Made by a program: the position numbers and the translations under genes. This document shows, piece after piece, positions 46,819 through 56,376 of a DNA stretch of 64,000 nucleotides. The DNA is from Oceanospirillaceae bacterium (GTDB lineage: Bacteria; Pseudomonadota; Gammaproteobacteria; Pseudomonadales; Balneatricaceae). The DNA lies in assembly GCA_013215445.1 (NCBI GenBank), contig JABSRA010000017.1:1-64000 (forward strand), given 5' to 3'. Each line of letters begins with the position of its first letter. Positions within the stretch are counted from its first letter, which is position 1. Under the pieces are notes generated by a model that saw nothing but the letters and a program-made list of their open reading frames with translations, was not told the DNA's origin and made no database searches.

Positions 46819-48099
46819 ATGTTTAAATCCTTTTTTCCAAATCCAAAATGGTTTTTTTTATCAGTGGTAGTGTTTACCGCTATCGCCTGCACTGTTTGGT
46901 ATAATTTTAATGTAGAAATGGGCAATTTAATTGGTCTTGATATTGAAAACGAATCAACAGTAATAGGTTTAGGTTATTTTGTTAGCCAGTCCTTTTTACT
47001 TTTCTACGGTTACTATTTTATCTGTACCATAGTGTTCGCTGCTTTCTGGTTCCAAGTGTCCAATCACAAGTGGCAGTGGTGGTCTATTATCGGCTCTTCA
47101 GCCATTATATTTTCTACCTATTTTTCGGTGCAAATTTCAGTGGCGATCAACCACTGGCGAAGACCCTTTTTTGATATGGTCCAGTCTTTACTTAAATCCA
47201 CCGATGAAGATGCCGAGGTAAAGGTTGTATCGGCTGAAAAAGTGACAACAGCGACCAATGAATTATTAGATTTAATTTTCATTTTTATGGAAATTGCATT
47301 TCTTGCAATTTTTATCTATGTAGCCACCCGCTTCTTAGTGAGTCATTTTATATTCCGCTGGCGTACCGCGATGAATGACTATTACACCCAAGAATGGAGT
47401 AAATTGCGTAAAATAGAGGGGGCATCCCAGCGAGTGCAGGAAGATACTATGAGGTTTGCCGCTATCATGGAAAGCTTAGGTGTTGCGCTGATTGATGCAG
47501 TTATGACCTTGTTTGCGTTTTTACCATTGTTATGGACACTGTCGGAATATGTCTCTGAATTACCAGTGGTAGGGGCAATCGCACATCCACTTTTTTATGC
47601 AGCACTGTTTTGGTCTCTTTTTGGTACGGGTTTATTAGCGCTAGTGGGTATAAAACTACCGGGATTAGAGTTTAAAAATCAAAAGGTAGAGGCTGCTTTT
47701 CGTAAAGAGCTAGTTTATGGCGAAGATGACGAACAGCGGGCACAGCCTCTGACGCTAAGGGAGTTATTCGCCAATGTGCGCAAAAATTACTTTAGACTGT
47801 ATTTTCATTATATGTATTTCAATATTGCGCGTATGTTGTATTTACAGACGGATAATTTGTTCGTGTTAATTCTGCTGATCCCAACCATTGCGGTCGGTGC
47901 CATTACTTTCGGTGTGTTACAACAAATAATGAGTGCCTTTAACCAGGTGAGTAATTCTTTTCAGTATTTGGTGAACTCCTGGACAACGATCGTTGATCTG
48001 CTCTCTGTCTACAAACGCTTGTCTTCATTTGAGGCGGCGATTGTGGATCAGCCATTACCTGAAATTGATCGGGAAAACCAGCGGGGAAAAATAGCATAA
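46819..48099 (+). CDS. sbmA: SbmA/BacA-family peptide antibiotic importer
   Basis: The 426-residue inner-membrane protein matches SbmA/BacA along its length. It has eight or so hydrophobic segments and the marks FFPNPKWFFLS at the start, NHWRRPFFDMVQ (about 113), WRTAMNDYYTQEW (about 186), EGASQRVQEDTMRFA (about 206) and FNQVSNSFQYLVNSWTTIVDLLSVYKRL near the end (landmarks FxxxxxSFQYLVxSWTTIVELxSIYKRL). SbmA imports microcins B17 and J25, bleomycin and proline-rich peptides, driven by proton gradient. It is divergent from yejABEF. Assignment is very secure. Confidence 0.95.
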   Translation: MFKSFFPNPKWFFLSVVVFTAIACTVWYNFNVEMGNLIGLDIENESTVIGLGYFVSQSFLLFYGYYFICTIVFAAFWFQVSNHKWQWWSIIGSSAIIFSTYFSVQISVAINHWRRPFFDMVQSLLKSTDEDAEVKVVSAEKVTTATNELLDLIFIFMEIAFLAIFIYVATRFLVSHFIFRWRTAMNDYYTQEWSKLRKIEGASQRVQEDTMRFAAIMESLGVALIDAVMTLFAFLPLLWTLSEYVSELPVVGAIAHPLFYAALFWSLFGTGLLALVGIKLPGLEFKNQKVEAAFRKELVYGEDDEQRAQPLTLRELFANVRKNYFRLYFHYMYFNIARMLYLQTDNLFVLILLIPTIAVGAITFGVLQQIMSAFNQVSNSFQYLVNSWTTIVDLLSVYKRLSSFEAAIVDQPLPEIDRENQRGKIA

Positions 48100-48106
48100 A
48101 CGCGCT

Positions 48107-48138
48107 AGGGTTACCTGCCAGTATGGCAAGGTAATCCT
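48107..48138 (+). terminator. Probable terminator after sbmA
   Basis: A stem of about 14 bp with one bulge (AGGGTTACCTGCCA, loop GTA, TGGCAAGGTAATCCT) begins about eight bases after the sbmA stop. The downstream T-tract is weak (TGTTAGTTTG). Placement makes termination likely. Confidence 0.55.
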
Positions 48139-48370
48139 GTTAGTTTGAGGCTGGGTATTATTGAAGTCTGTTAATTAAATATCACACTTACTTGCTGGGG
48201 CAGTCTCTATATCGCTAGCCTTTGTAGGGTGAGTTTCTGATGGCCATATCATCAATACTTTCTACTGAGCAAAAGGGCTTTAGCACCGATAGATGCTAAA
48301 GCATGGGCGTAAAAGAGACGGCAGGTAGGTGGTTGCTTTTATCAAAGCAAGGCTAAAGGCCAATAAGCTT

Positions 48371-49675
48371 TTAACCTCGTGGTATCTTAATTGAACTGCC
48401 TATTCTCAGCGTACTACTTTTTGATAAGCCATTAAACGCTAGGATCTCATTGACACTGAGCTTATGCTTTTTGGCTATATCCCACACGGTGTCGCCATCA
48501 TTTATCTGATGAGTTTTATGGCTTTTAGCGACTTGTTGTTGAGTTTTGCTCGATGCGTAGCTTGGAATCAAGAGTGTTGCACCGATTTTGATCCGTGAAC
48601 TGGTTAAAGCGTTAGCCGATTTTATCACCGCTGTAGAAACGCCGTATTGCTGGGCAATTTTTCCTAAGCTATCCCCCGCTACGACTCGGTATTGACTCCA
48701 GTTTAAACGTTCTGTTTTCTTTAAATTATTGATCGCTAACTGCAATTTGTCTGCTTTATGAATAGGCACCAAAATTCTATGGGGGCCAGAGGGCGCGGTA
48801 ACATTACGATTGAAGCCTGGATTGAGCTGTTGTATAACTTCGTTACTGATGCTGGCTAGCGCTGCTATCTTATTTAGGTCTGTCTGCCCCTTGAGCTTTA
48901 CCTCTTTAAAATATGGCTCGTTGGCAATGCTCGGCAGCTTTATATTGAATTGAGTTGGCGTGTTGATGAGCGCGGCAATCGCCAAAATTCGCGGTACATA
49001 TTTAGTCGTTTCTTTAGGGAGCTTAAGCGACCAATAATCGGTTGGTAATCCCTTTTCTCTGTTTTTACGAATGGCTTTAGAGACAGTGCCACCCCCAGAA
49101 TTGTAGGCTGCAAAGGTCAGCATCCAATCGCCGTCAAAGCGCTTGTTTAACTGGCTCAAATAGTCTAAAGCTGTATTGGTCGAAGTAATAACATCACGGC
49201 GTCCATCATACCAATCATTGATTTCTATGCCTAGATAGGTAGCAGTGCTGGGGATAAATTGCCAGATGCCTGAGGCCTTGCCTTGCGAGTAGGCTGTTGG
49301 GTCATAGAGACTTTCAATAATAGGCACCAATGCCACTTCGCTAGGGAGATCACGCTTCAGTACTTCTTGTAATACAAAGTAGTAGTAGGGCAATGCCTGT
49401 TGGCTGACCTTGGTCATGTGTAACGGGTAACGGTTGAAATAGTTTATTTCGTTAACCACCCGAGCCTTATTGTAACTATCGGTGAATTTTAAATGACGAC
49501 GGGTGAGTTCCCACAGATCATTATTTGCTGACTGGTCACTTGCATTGGGATTTATAGGTAAACCATTTTTGTCATAGTGTTGGTAGTTACTATTAAAACT
49601 AGTGTTAACAGCGGTGGTTTGGCAGCCTGTGATTAGCCCAAACAATAATAAACTGACAGAAATCTTACCTAACAT
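48371..49675 (-). CDS. mltD: Membrane-bound lytic murein transglycosylase D (MltD)
   Basis: The 434-residue lipoprotein (lipobox LITGC) cleaves peptidoglycan glycan strands. After the signal comes an SLT domain (about 95-230): catalytic Glu in VPIIESLYDPTAYS, then GIWQFIPSTATYLGI and FAAYNSGGGTVSKAI. Two LysM repeats follow: YRVVAGDSLGKIAQQYGV (about 330) and HQINDGDTVWDIAKKHKL (about 385), each closing with LLIPS or IKIPRG. It is tandem with gloB, as in E. coli. The shorter LysM number matches E. coli MltD (two). Confidence 0.95.
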   Translation of the reverse strand: MLGKISVSLLLFGLITGCQTTAVNTSFNSNYQHYDKNGLPINPNASDQSANNDLWELTRRHLKFTDSYNKARVVNEINYFNRYPLHMTKVSQQALPYYYFVLQEVLKRDLPSEVALVPIIESLYDPTAYSQGKASGIWQFIPSTATYLGIEINDWYDGRRDVITSTNTALDYLSQLNKRFDGDWMLTFAAYNSGGGTVSKAIRKNREKGLPTDYWSLKLPKETTKYVPRILAIAALINTPTQFNIKLPSIANEPYFKEVKLKGQTDLNKIAALASISNEVIQQLNPGFNRNVTAPSGPHRILVPIHKADKLQLAINNLKKTERLNWSQYRVVAGDSLGKIAQQYGVSTAVIKSANALTSSRIKIGATLLIPSYASSKTQQQVAKSHKTHQINDGDTVWDIAKKHKLSVNEILAFNGLSKSSTLRIGSSIKIPRG

Positions 49676-49928
49676 TCAATATTACATCCAAAAAAATAAT
49701 TCAGCCGCGCATTGTATCAGGGTTGGCGATAAGGTCAACTTTGGCTGTAAACAGCTGTTTGGAATTTTTGCTGAGGAAATGGTAAAAAACGACGGTCAGG
49801 TATCGGGTTCGACACATTGACTGCATTGAGCATAGCCTATGCCACGGTCCTGTTGGTGATGATAAAAACAGTATAAAAAAAGCAGAGTTATGGGTGTCGA
49901 AAGAGAAATTATATTATCAATGAGAGCT

Positions 49929-50702
49929 TCAAAAAACGTTTTTCCAGTTTCGCAGTACCGTAAATACTTCAAGCTCGGTGGCAAGGGCGCTGCTAGCATA
50001 CGCAGCAGCGTTTTGCTGAACCGTTGATGTATCGCATCTGAGGAAAGGGTTAACTAACAACTCAGCTGCTATTGAACTAGGCAGAGTTGGCTGTTGATTT
50101 AGTCTTAAAGCATGACATTGGTTAATTTTAGCTACGATATCGAGGTTATTGGGCTCAATGGCCTTAGCGAAGGCCAAATTACTCAGTGAGTATTCATGAG
50201 TACAATAAATTAACGTTTTTGCCGGTAGTTGTTTGAAGTAATGCATAGCCTCAAGCATCTGTTGCATGCTGCCTTCAAAGACCCGACCACAACCCGCTAA
50301 AAATAAACTATCACCGCAAAATAACTGTGGAGTATCTGGATGATCGTAAAAATAGGTAATGTGATCTAGCGTATGCCCTGGAACTGCTTTTACCAAAAGA
50401 GGGTGGCCTAATATGTTAATACTATCGCCATCGTTAAGCACATGGCTGATGCCGGAAAATTTACAATTGTTAGGGCCATAGATAGGAACAGAGAATTTAT
50501 CGCTAAGTGCTAACGCCCCCCCAGTGTGATCGCTGTGGTGGTGAGTGATAAGAATGGCTGTGAGCTGCTGTTGGGTTTTTTCTAGGGTGGCGATTACCGC
50601 TTGCGCATCACCTGGGTCAACGACTACCACTTGATTGTCTGCCCCTTGAAGCAGCCAAATATAATTGTCGGAGAAGGCGCTAATAGGGGTGACGATAAAC
50701 AT
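49929..50702 (-). CDS. gloB: Hydroxyacylglutathione hydrolase (glyoxalase II)
   Basis: The 257-residue cytosolic enzyme hydrolyses S-lactoylglutathione to lactate and glutathione. The metallo-beta-lactamase motif THHHSDHTGG (about 53) is intact, with GHTLDHITYF (about 109), FCGDSLFLAGCGRVFEGS (landmarks C-G-D-x-L-F, C-G-R-x-F-E-G) and YCTHEYSLSNLAFA. The C-terminal HAGH segment ending NPFLRCD is typical. It precedes mltD in the same direction. Confidence 0.95.
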   Translation of the reverse strand: MFIVTPISAFSDNYIWLLQGADNQVVVVDPGDAQAVIATLEKTQQQLTAILITHHHSDHTGGALALSDKFSVPIYGPNNCKFSGISHVLNDGDSINILGHPLLVKAVPGHTLDHITYFYDHPDTPQLFCGDSLFLAGCGRVFEGSMQQMLEAMHYFKQLPAKTLIYCTHEYSLSNLAFAKAIEPNNLDIVAKINQCHALRLNQQPTLPSSIAAELLVNPFLRCDTSTVQQNAAAYASSALATELEVFTVLRNWKNVF

Positions 50703-51005
50703 ACAAAAAACCTTTCAATAAATATTTAGACTAGCACTGGAGAGGAAAAAGGTACAGTACGACAGGGCTAGTTTATGGGTGTTGGACCTTGAGTATAGCG
50801 ACATAACAGCTATCATTGCAGCGGTTTTATTTAGGGAAAATAAAAACTTTAGCTTTAAGAATTCAAATTGGTAAAGAGTAAAGATATACTGTTAGTATAA
50901 GGGAAGCCAAGAACATCTGGGGACTTATTCGCTGCTTCCTAAGCTTCAACCTAAATTCGACAGTCTAATCAAAAAATCTGCTCCAAGGATAATATACGTT
51001 TATCA
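50703..51005. other. Control region between gloB and the methyltransferase gene
   Basis: About 300 bases between divergent genes. It contains GCTATCATTGCAGCGG near 50810 (a promoter-like word shared with other regions) and a solo copy of the interspersed repeat at 50911-50945. Confidence 0.5.
50911..50945 (+). repeat. Interspersed repeat, solo terminal copy
   Basis: GAACATCTGGGGACTTATTC followed by GCTGCTTCCTAAGCT matches the reverse complement of 59609-59644 with three differences, and partly matches 59857-59882. It lies between gloB and the methyltransferase gene and is not associated with any larger element here. Confidence 0.7.
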
Positions 51006-51782
51006 ATGACTATAAAAGTTAAAGTATCGCAGCACGGTAGGGTACTTGAAAATATTCAAAAATGGTTCGAGAGCGAATTAGGTGATGAAATATTGAGTGC
51101 CCAGAAACAGGTGATCAATCGGTTATTGCCTAATTTATTCGGCTACCATTTGGTTGAAATTGCCATCAACCCAAACATGGGGCTTGCCTGCGAAAGTTTA
51201 ATTGGCCATAAAATTGTGGTTAGTGACAGATTTCAACTGGGTCTCTCTGATAATTGTATTCTCTGCCAACCGACCGAATTGCCTTTTGAGCATAATAGCG
51301 TCGATGTGATGTTGTTGCATCATTCTCTGGATTTTACGGATAACCCCCACCAAGTGTTACGAGAGGCGATTCGAGTACTTAGACCTGGTGGACACATACT
51401 GGTGGTAGGGTTTAATCCTTCTTCATGGTGGGGAGTACACCGCTTTTGCACAAAAACATCGCAAGCTCCCTGGCAGCAAGGACAGTTTATTTCACAATCT
51501 AGACTCGCCGACTGGATGAGTCTACTCGGTCTTACGCAGCTGCAACTGTTAACCGACTATTATCTACCGCCATTCGAATCTTATAAGTGGCGTAATCGTT
51601 TCGAAAAAATACAGTCCTATGGACGCAGATCACTACCGAAGAGAGGTGCTTTTACGGTGACCCTAGCGCGAAAAGATATAGAGGGCTTCACACCGGTGAA
51701 ACAAGTTAAGGTGAGTAGAAAGTTTTACACCTTGCCTGTCACTAAACCGGCAACCAGGGAGTTAATTCGTGAAAGAAGTTAG
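51006..51782 (+). CDS. SAM-dependent methyltransferase (YafS-like)
   Basis: The 258-residue protein has a class I methyltransferase core: [15 protein letters not shown] (weak motif I region), [27 protein letters not shown] (motif near 95-120) and [20 protein letters not shown] (about 127-145). It stands in the position of E. coli yafS between gloB and rnhA. The substrate is not known. Its last 14 bases overlap rnhA, so they are cotranscribed. Confidence 0.88.
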   Translation: MTIKVKVSQHGRVLENIQKWFESELGDEILSAQKQVINRLLPNLFGYHLVEIAINPNMGLACESLIGHKIVVSDRFQLGLSDNCILCQPTELPFEHNSVDVMLLHHSLDFTDNPHQVLREAIRVLRPGGHILVVGFNPSSWWGVHRFCTKTSQAPWQQGQFISQSRLADWMSLLGLTQLQLLTDYYLPPFESYKWRNRFEKIQSYGRRSLPKRGAFTVTLARKDIEGFTPVKQVKVSRKFYTLPVTKPATRELIRERS

Positions 51783-52203
51783 AATATTCACCGATGGAGC
51801 TTGTAAGGGCAACCCAGGTCCTGGTGGATGGGGGGCTGTACTCTATTACGGCGATAAACAGAAACAAATATTTGGTGGTGAAAAAAACACCACAAATAAT
51901 CGTATGGAATTAATGGCTGCTATTGAATCGCTGGCAATATTAAACAAGCCCTGTACGGTTGTTTTGACCACCGACTCCCAATATGTCCGCAAGGGGATCA
52001 GTGAATGGATCAGTGGCTGGAAGCGAAATGGCTGGAAAACGGCGGCGAAAAAACCGGTCAAAAATGCTGATCTATGGCAGTTACTTGATCAACAAAGAGA
52101 CCAGCATACAATAGATTGGCGTTGGGTAAAGGGTCACAGTGGTCACCCGGATAACGATTTAGCGGATGAATTGGCCAATCGTGGCGTAGCGTCACTAAAG
52201 TAA
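51769..52203 (+). CDS. rnhA: Ribonuclease HI
   Basis: The 144-residue enzyme cuts RNA in RNA-DNA hybrids. Catalytic residues are all seen: Asp in [15 protein letters not shown], Glu in [11 protein letters not shown], Asp in [11 protein letters not shown] and Asp in [12 protein letters not shown]. The basic handle [20 protein letters not shown] (about 83-102) is present. The start is GTG 51769, inside the end of the preceding gene. Confidence 0.96.
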   Translation: MKEVRIFTDGACKGNPGPGGWGAVLYYGDKQKQIFGGEKNTTNNRMELMAAIESLAILNKPCTVVLTTDSQYVRKGISEWISGWKRNGWKTAAKKPVKNADLWQLLDQQRDQHTIDWRWVKGHSGHPDNDLADELANRGVASLK

Positions 52204-52224
52204 CAGAGTTGAGTGAATAGAAAT

Positions 52225-52941
52225 ATGAGACAGATTATATTAGATACCGAGACCACAGGTCTTGAACCTTCCCAAGGGCACAACGTTATAGAAATAGGTT
52301 GTGTAGAAATGATAAAGCGTCGTTTGACAGGTAATAATTATCATCAATATATTAAACCTGACAGAGACTCTGATGAAGAAGCTATCAGGATTCACGGTAT
52401 CACCAATGAGTTCCTAGCGGATAAACCAAAGTTTCGTGATATAACCGCTGATTTTCTAGAGTATATTCGCGGTGCCGAGCTCATTATTCACAATGCCCCC
52501 TTCGATATAGGTTTTTTAAATGCAGAGCTGAAGCGTAATGGCTGTGATGAAAAAGTAGAAGATATCTGCTCTATTGTTGATTCTTTAGCGTTGGCAAGAC
52601 GCAAGCACCCAGGGCAAAAGAACAATTTGAATGCCCTTTGTCGACGTTATGGGATAGATAATTCCCACCGAGAATTACATGGTGCATTATTAGACTCAGA
52701 AATTTTAGCGGATGTCTATTTGTTGCTAACTGGCGGCCAGACTAATCTGCTGCTGGCGGAAGAGACTGGCAGTGATAATGGCGATATATCGATTCGAAAA
52801 TTAACCAATACTGCGAGTCATTTAGCAGTGATTATGCCCAGCGAGCAAGAGTCTGCAGCGCATGCAGATTTTGTGGTTTTACTGGATAAAAAAACCGAGG
52901 GGGGATCTCTGTATACCCAGCAAGGTGCCGATCTTTCTTGA
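52225..52941 (+). CDS. dnaQ: DNA polymerase III epsilon subunit (proofreading exonuclease)
   Basis: The 238-residue 3'-5' exonuclease shows all three Exo motifs: LDTETTG (I), HNAPFDIGFL (II) and HRELHGALLDSEILADVYL (III, with the catalytic His and Asp). The C-terminal portion should tether it to the alpha subunit. ATG 52225 gives the usual start just before RQIILDTETTG; an in-frame GTG lies at 52213. It follows rnhA by about 20 bases. It converges with comFB four bases after its stop. Confidence 0.95.
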   Translation: MRQIILDTETTGLEPSQGHNVIEIGCVEMIKRRLTGNNYHQYIKPDRDSDEEAIRIHGITNEFLADKPKFRDITADFLEYIRGAELIIHNAPFDIGFLNAELKRNGCDEKVEDICSIVDSLALARRKHPGQKNNLNALCRRYGIDNSHRELHGALLDSEILADVYLLLTGGQTNLLLAEETGSDNGDISIRKLTNTASHLAVIMPSEQESAAHADFVVLLDKKTEGGSLYTQQGADLS

Positions 52942-52945
52942 TTGG

Positions 52946-53224
52946 CTAGCGCGTTGCGTTTTCTTGGGTTTTGGTTTTTAAATAAGCGATGGCCAAATCA
53001 ATAGCATTATCAACCTCTAGGCGCATTTTTTCTCTTTCGACGCGGCCTAAGTAAAAAGCCATATCAATATCATGGCGAATATAGCGCGCAGGTAATTGGG
53101 TTAATGCTAAACAGCATATATCAGCGATTAGTTCTGGATCAAATTGCTCTTCTAAATTGTTTTCCTCTAAATGTTCGACCACTAAATGCTCGTAAAAGTT
53201 ATGAATATCTAAATTGAGATGCAT
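52946..53224 (-). CDS. ComFB-family protein (possible cyclic-di-nucleotide receptor)
   Basis: The 92-residue protein has the ComFB pattern: NFYEHLVVEHLEE, DICCLALTQLPARYIRHDIDMAFYL (landmarks C-L-A-L-x-x-L-P-x-x-Y-x-x-x-x-x-D-M-x-F) and VDNAIDLAIAYLK. ComFB was named from Bacillus competence loci, and recent work in cyanobacteria and Bacillus shows members binding c-di-GMP or c-di-AMP. AAGG precedes ATG 53224. It lies close to the unknown 134-residue gene on the same strand. Confidence 0.8.
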   Translation of the reverse strand: MHLNLDIHNFYEHLVVEHLEENNLEEQFDPELIADICCLALTQLPARYIRHDIDMAFYLGRVEREKMRLEVDNAIDLAIAYLKTKTQENATR

Positions 53225-53355
53225 GTTATTTACCTTTTACTTTATAGAGTGTTTACTTAAACTGATTAGTGCCATTTAATAAATACGAAAAAGTAGTAAT
53301 TGTAGAAAATGGTGCATCAGAGACAGGTTTTATAGTTGGAAAACCGGTGGCAAAG

Positions 53356-53760
53356 CTAGCAACCGCTGTTATGTTGTTCACTAAGTTTAGACATTATAAA
53401 CAGAAATTTCTCATCGATAGCTTTCGCTGGAGATAAATCCAACTTGTTTTTGTTAAGCGACACTTTATAGCGATACATAGCGACCAAGTCTAACGGCAAC
53501 TCCGGGCTAAGCACTTTACTGAAGCTATCTTGGATGCTCTGCAGAGGTAAGCTTAAAATGGCATGTTCGATCGCGTTGATGATATGAGCGTCAAACAACT
53601 CTTTAGACAATGCGGTTTTTTGTTTTTCACTAATGCAAGTAACATCATAGTGTTGAGAAATTTGGCAGATGCTTTTCTTTATCGACGTTTTACTGTAGCT
53701 AAAATTGTTTGCGATTAAAGGACCACTTTGACGATTAGAAGATGCGGTTGAATTTTGCAT
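53356..53760 (-). CDS. Hypothetical protein
   Basis: The 134-residue protein has GGAAGG ten bases ahead of its ATG, which supports it as a real gene. It has no signal peptide or membrane segment. The first 30 residues are Ser/Asn-rich; the rest is predicted helical with ELFDAHIINAIEHAILSLPLQSIQDSF and KAIDEKFLFIMSKL (short landmarks). I recognise no family. It lies 130 bases upstream of comFB on the same strand, so both might be transcribed together. Confidence 0.6.
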   Translation of the reverse strand: MQNSTASSNRQSGPLIANNFSYSKTSIKKSICQISQHYDVTCISEKQKTALSKELFDAHIINAIEHAILSLPLQSIQDSFSKVLSPELPLDLVAMYRYKVSLNKNKLDLSPAKAIDEKFLFIMSKLSEQHNSGC

Positions 53761-53965
53761 GATAACCTTCCCTGACTTTTATGAATTAAAAATGAACAGT
53801 TGTGTGAGTGCTTGCATGCTATGTGCCATAATATATTATTTCGTATGTTTTCCTGATAACTGTTTGATTCTATTATTGGTGATTTTGATCTTAGTAAATA
53901 ATGGTGCATTTAATTAAGCGACAACTGTGATATGAGGTGCTATTTCAGATAAAGAGCGGCAATAC

Positions 53966-54206
53966 ATTACCGCAATGTTAGAAGCAGATAATAATGCAGA
54001 GAATGACAGCGATAGGCTTTAACAATAATTTTGATGGTGATAGCTGATAGCTGATAGCTGATAGCTGATAGATGTGAGGAGTATTTAATGGAATCGGCGG
54101 CAATAAAGACATCACTGATGCATAGTTTCGGTTTTAAGCATTTTAGATCAGGTCAGCTTGAGACTATTTAACTGCTATTGGCGGGTAAATCAGCACTCGT
54201 TATTAA
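53966..54206 (+). pseudogene. Duplicated, broken copy of the recQ promoter and 5' end
   Basis: This 241-base stretch is a diverged tandem copy of 54207-54419, which is the recQ upstream region plus the first ~40 codons. It retains GAGGAG and an ATG (54088) but reads only 27 codons (MESAAIKTSLMHSFGFKHFR...) before TAA at 54169. The copy then ends at CAACGTTA-type joint sequence with the second copy. It is 28 bases longer than the intact copy because of four extra 7-base repeats (54038-54071). Confidence 0.85.
54038..54071 (+). repeat. 7-base tandem repeat (TGATAGC)
   Basis: TGATAGC is present four times in full and once in part. The equivalent site in the neighbouring copy has none of the extra units (GATGGCGATAGGTGTGAGG). 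The array lies about 15 bases ahead of the GAGGAG site in front of the broken recQ copy. Confidence 0.9.
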
Positions 54207-54300
54207 ATTACCGCAACGTTAGAACCAGATATTAATGCAGAGAATGGCAGCGATAGGCCTTAACAATAATTTTGATGGCGATAGGTGTGAGGAGTATTTA

Positions 54301-56280
54301 ATGGAATCGGCGGAAATAAAGGCATCACTGATGCATATTTTTGGTTTTAAGCATTTTAGATCAGGTCAGCTTGAGGCTATTCAACAGCTATTGGCGGGTA
54401 AATCAACACTGGCTATTTTTCCTACGGGCTCTGGTAAGTCTCTGTGTTATCAATTTAGCGCAACTGCGTTACCGCATTTAACGTTGGTGGTCTCGCCATT
54501 GTTAGCATTGATGCAAGATCAGTTAAGTTTTCTAGCCAGCCATAATATTAAAGCGGCGAGCATCGATTCGACGGCCAGTGCTGACCAGACTCAGCAAGTG
54601 ATGAAAGATATTCGCGCAGGAGAAACTAAAATATTAATGGTTTCGGTAGAGCGGTTTAAAAATGAACGATTTAGGCAGTTTATAGCGAATGTCCCTATCT
54701 CTATGCTGGTCATCGATGAAGCTCATTGTATCTCAGAATGGGGCCACAATTTTCGACCGGACTATTTAAAGTTGCCCAGCTATCAGCAACAATTAAAGAT
54801 ACCGCTAGTCTTATTATTGACTGCCACTGCGACAGCTGCGGTGAAAAGCGATATGGCTGAAAAGTTCAATATCGATAACAGCGCCATCGTGCAGACTGGC
54901 TTTTATCGCAGTAATTTAGATTTATCGGTAGTGGGTGTGACAAGTGGTGAGAAAACGTCCTATCTTATTGCATTAATAAAGGCGCAGCAATCCTCTGCAA
55001 GAGCCTCGGGTATTGTCTATGTAACTCTGCAGAAAACAGCGGAGCAAGTGGCGTTAGAGCTAGCTCGCTCTGGTTTGAATTGTAGTGCTTATCATGCGGG
55101 TTTAGGAGATGACAAACGCAAAATAATTCAACACTCTTTCATGAACTCTACGATTGATATCGTGGTTGCAACCATTGCATTTGGGATGGGAATTGATAAG
55201 GCGGACGTTAGATTCGTGATTCATTATGACTTGCCCAAGTCTATTGAAAATTATTCTCAAGAAATTGGTCGAGCTGGTCGAGATGGGCAGCAGGCCAATT
55301 GTTATACTCTGGCTAATTTGGATAATATCAATACGCTAGAAAACTTCGTTTACGGGGATACCCCCGCGCTATCATCGATTCAATATTTGATAGATGATAT
55401 TAAACACTCTACTGAAAACCGACAGTGGGAAATGCAGCTGTACAGCCTGTCGTTGGCCAGTAATATTCGTCAACTGACGTTAAAAACCTTACTGGTGCAG
55501 TTGGAGTTACTTGGGGTTTTAACGGCGAAATACAGTTATTTTGCTGAATTTAAGATTAAGTTCAGCAGCTCTGAATCCGCGCTGCTGGAGAATTTTAATC
55601 CCCAGAGACAAGTTTTTTTGCGCCAACTGTTTAGTCATATTAACTTCAAGCGGGTGTGGGGTACATTGAATTTTGCTGCGTTATATGAGCAACATAATAT
55701 TGAGCGCTCTAAAGTAATAGCCACCCTTGAGTATCTTGCAGAAAAAAATCTTATTGAATTACAAACATCCCAGATTACCGAGGTATTTCAAGTTAATGAT
55801 GCACAATTACAGATCCCTGATCTGGCCTTGAGACTTTCTGAATACTTTAATGGGAAAGAGCGAAAAGAAATTCAGCGAATACAGGCGCTGGTCGAGTTTT
55901 TTGAGAGAGATAGTTGCCTTAGTTTTAATCTTGCCAGCTATTTTGATGATCGAAAAGTGCTAGAACATGGATTTGAGGCCAGTCAGGGCACACAGAACTG
56001 TGGGCACTGTAGTGCATGTCGCGGACAAGTTGCAAAGTTAGAGTACAGTATCGTTCACCCTTGGCCGAGCACAGAGCAGCTGCACAGCTATTTACAGGGT
56101 TTTACTGCGACACTTCAAGGGCAGGGCATAAGTGATGTTTCTCAGCAGCTGTATTGTCGTTTTTTGGCGGGTATTACGCTACCCATATTCACCAAGATAA
56201 AGGCCCGTAAATTGGCGGGTTTTGGCAGCTGCGACAAGCAGCGATATCAACAAATTCTCGAGCGAGTGGCAGATTTATAA
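54301..56280 (+). CDS. recQ: RecQ-family ATP-dependent DNA helicase
   Basis: The 659-residue protein has the SF2 helicase motifs in order: FPTGSGKS (Walker A, about 41-47), LVVSPLLALMQDQ (Ia), VIDEAHCISEWGHNFRPDY (DEAH 139-142), LTATATAAV (III), YVTLQKTAEQVA (IV), TIAFGMGIDKADVRFVIHYDLPKS and QEIGRAGRDGQ (V-VI). A zinc-binding region with C-x(n)-C-G-H-C-S-A-C lies near residue 565. No HRDC domain is visible. ATG 54301 has GAGGAG eight bases upstream. A longer in-frame start at 54235 lies in duplicated DNA and is unlikely. It may be a second RecQ rather than the housekeeping one. Confidence 0.9.
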   Translation: MESAEIKASLMHIFGFKHFRSGQLEAIQQLLAGKSTLAIFPTGSGKSLCYQFSATALPHLTLVVSPLLALMQDQLSFLASHNIKAASIDSTASADQTQQVMKDIRAGETKILMVSVERFKNERFRQFIANVPISMLVIDEAHCISEWGHNFRPDYLKLPSYQQQLKIPLVLLLTATATAAVKSDMAEKFNIDNSAIVQTGFYRSNLDLSVVGVTSGEKTSYLIALIKAQQSSARASGIVYVTLQKTAEQVALELARSGLNCSAYHAGLGDDKRKIIQHSFMNSTIDIVVATIAFGMGIDKADVRFVIHYDLPKSIENYSQEIGRAGRDGQQANCYTLANLDNINTLENFVYGDTPALSSIQYLIDDIKHSTENRQWEMQLYSLSLASNIRQLTLKTLLVQLELLGVLTAKYSYFAEFKIKFSSSESALLENFNPQRQVFLRQLFSHINFKRVWGTLNFAALYEQHNIERSKVIATLEYLAEKNLIELQTSQITEVFQVNDAQLQIPDLALRLSEYFNGKERKEIQRIQALVEFFERDSCLSFNLASYFDDRKVLEHGFEASQGTQNCGHCSACRGQVAKLEYSIVHPWPSTEQLHSYLQGFTATLQGQGISDVSQQLYCRFLAGITLPIFTKIKARKLAGFGSCDKQRYQQILERVADL

Positions 56281-56376
56281 ATAGCAGAGTCAGAAACGTT
56301 GCTAGAATGCAGTGGTCGGCGGCGGTGTTTAAAGGTTGTATTGGCCAGGTTTTAGAGTAATAGAGCAGAATAAGGG

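Noticed and set aside
54038-54071. CRISPR-like array
   Set aside because: Units are 7 bases with no spacers, so it is a simple tandem repeat.
54235-54300. Longer N-terminus for the RecQ protein
   Set aside because: The extra 22 codons lie in the duplicated upstream DNA; GAGGAG eight bases before ATG 54301 and the matching ATG in the other copy fix the start.
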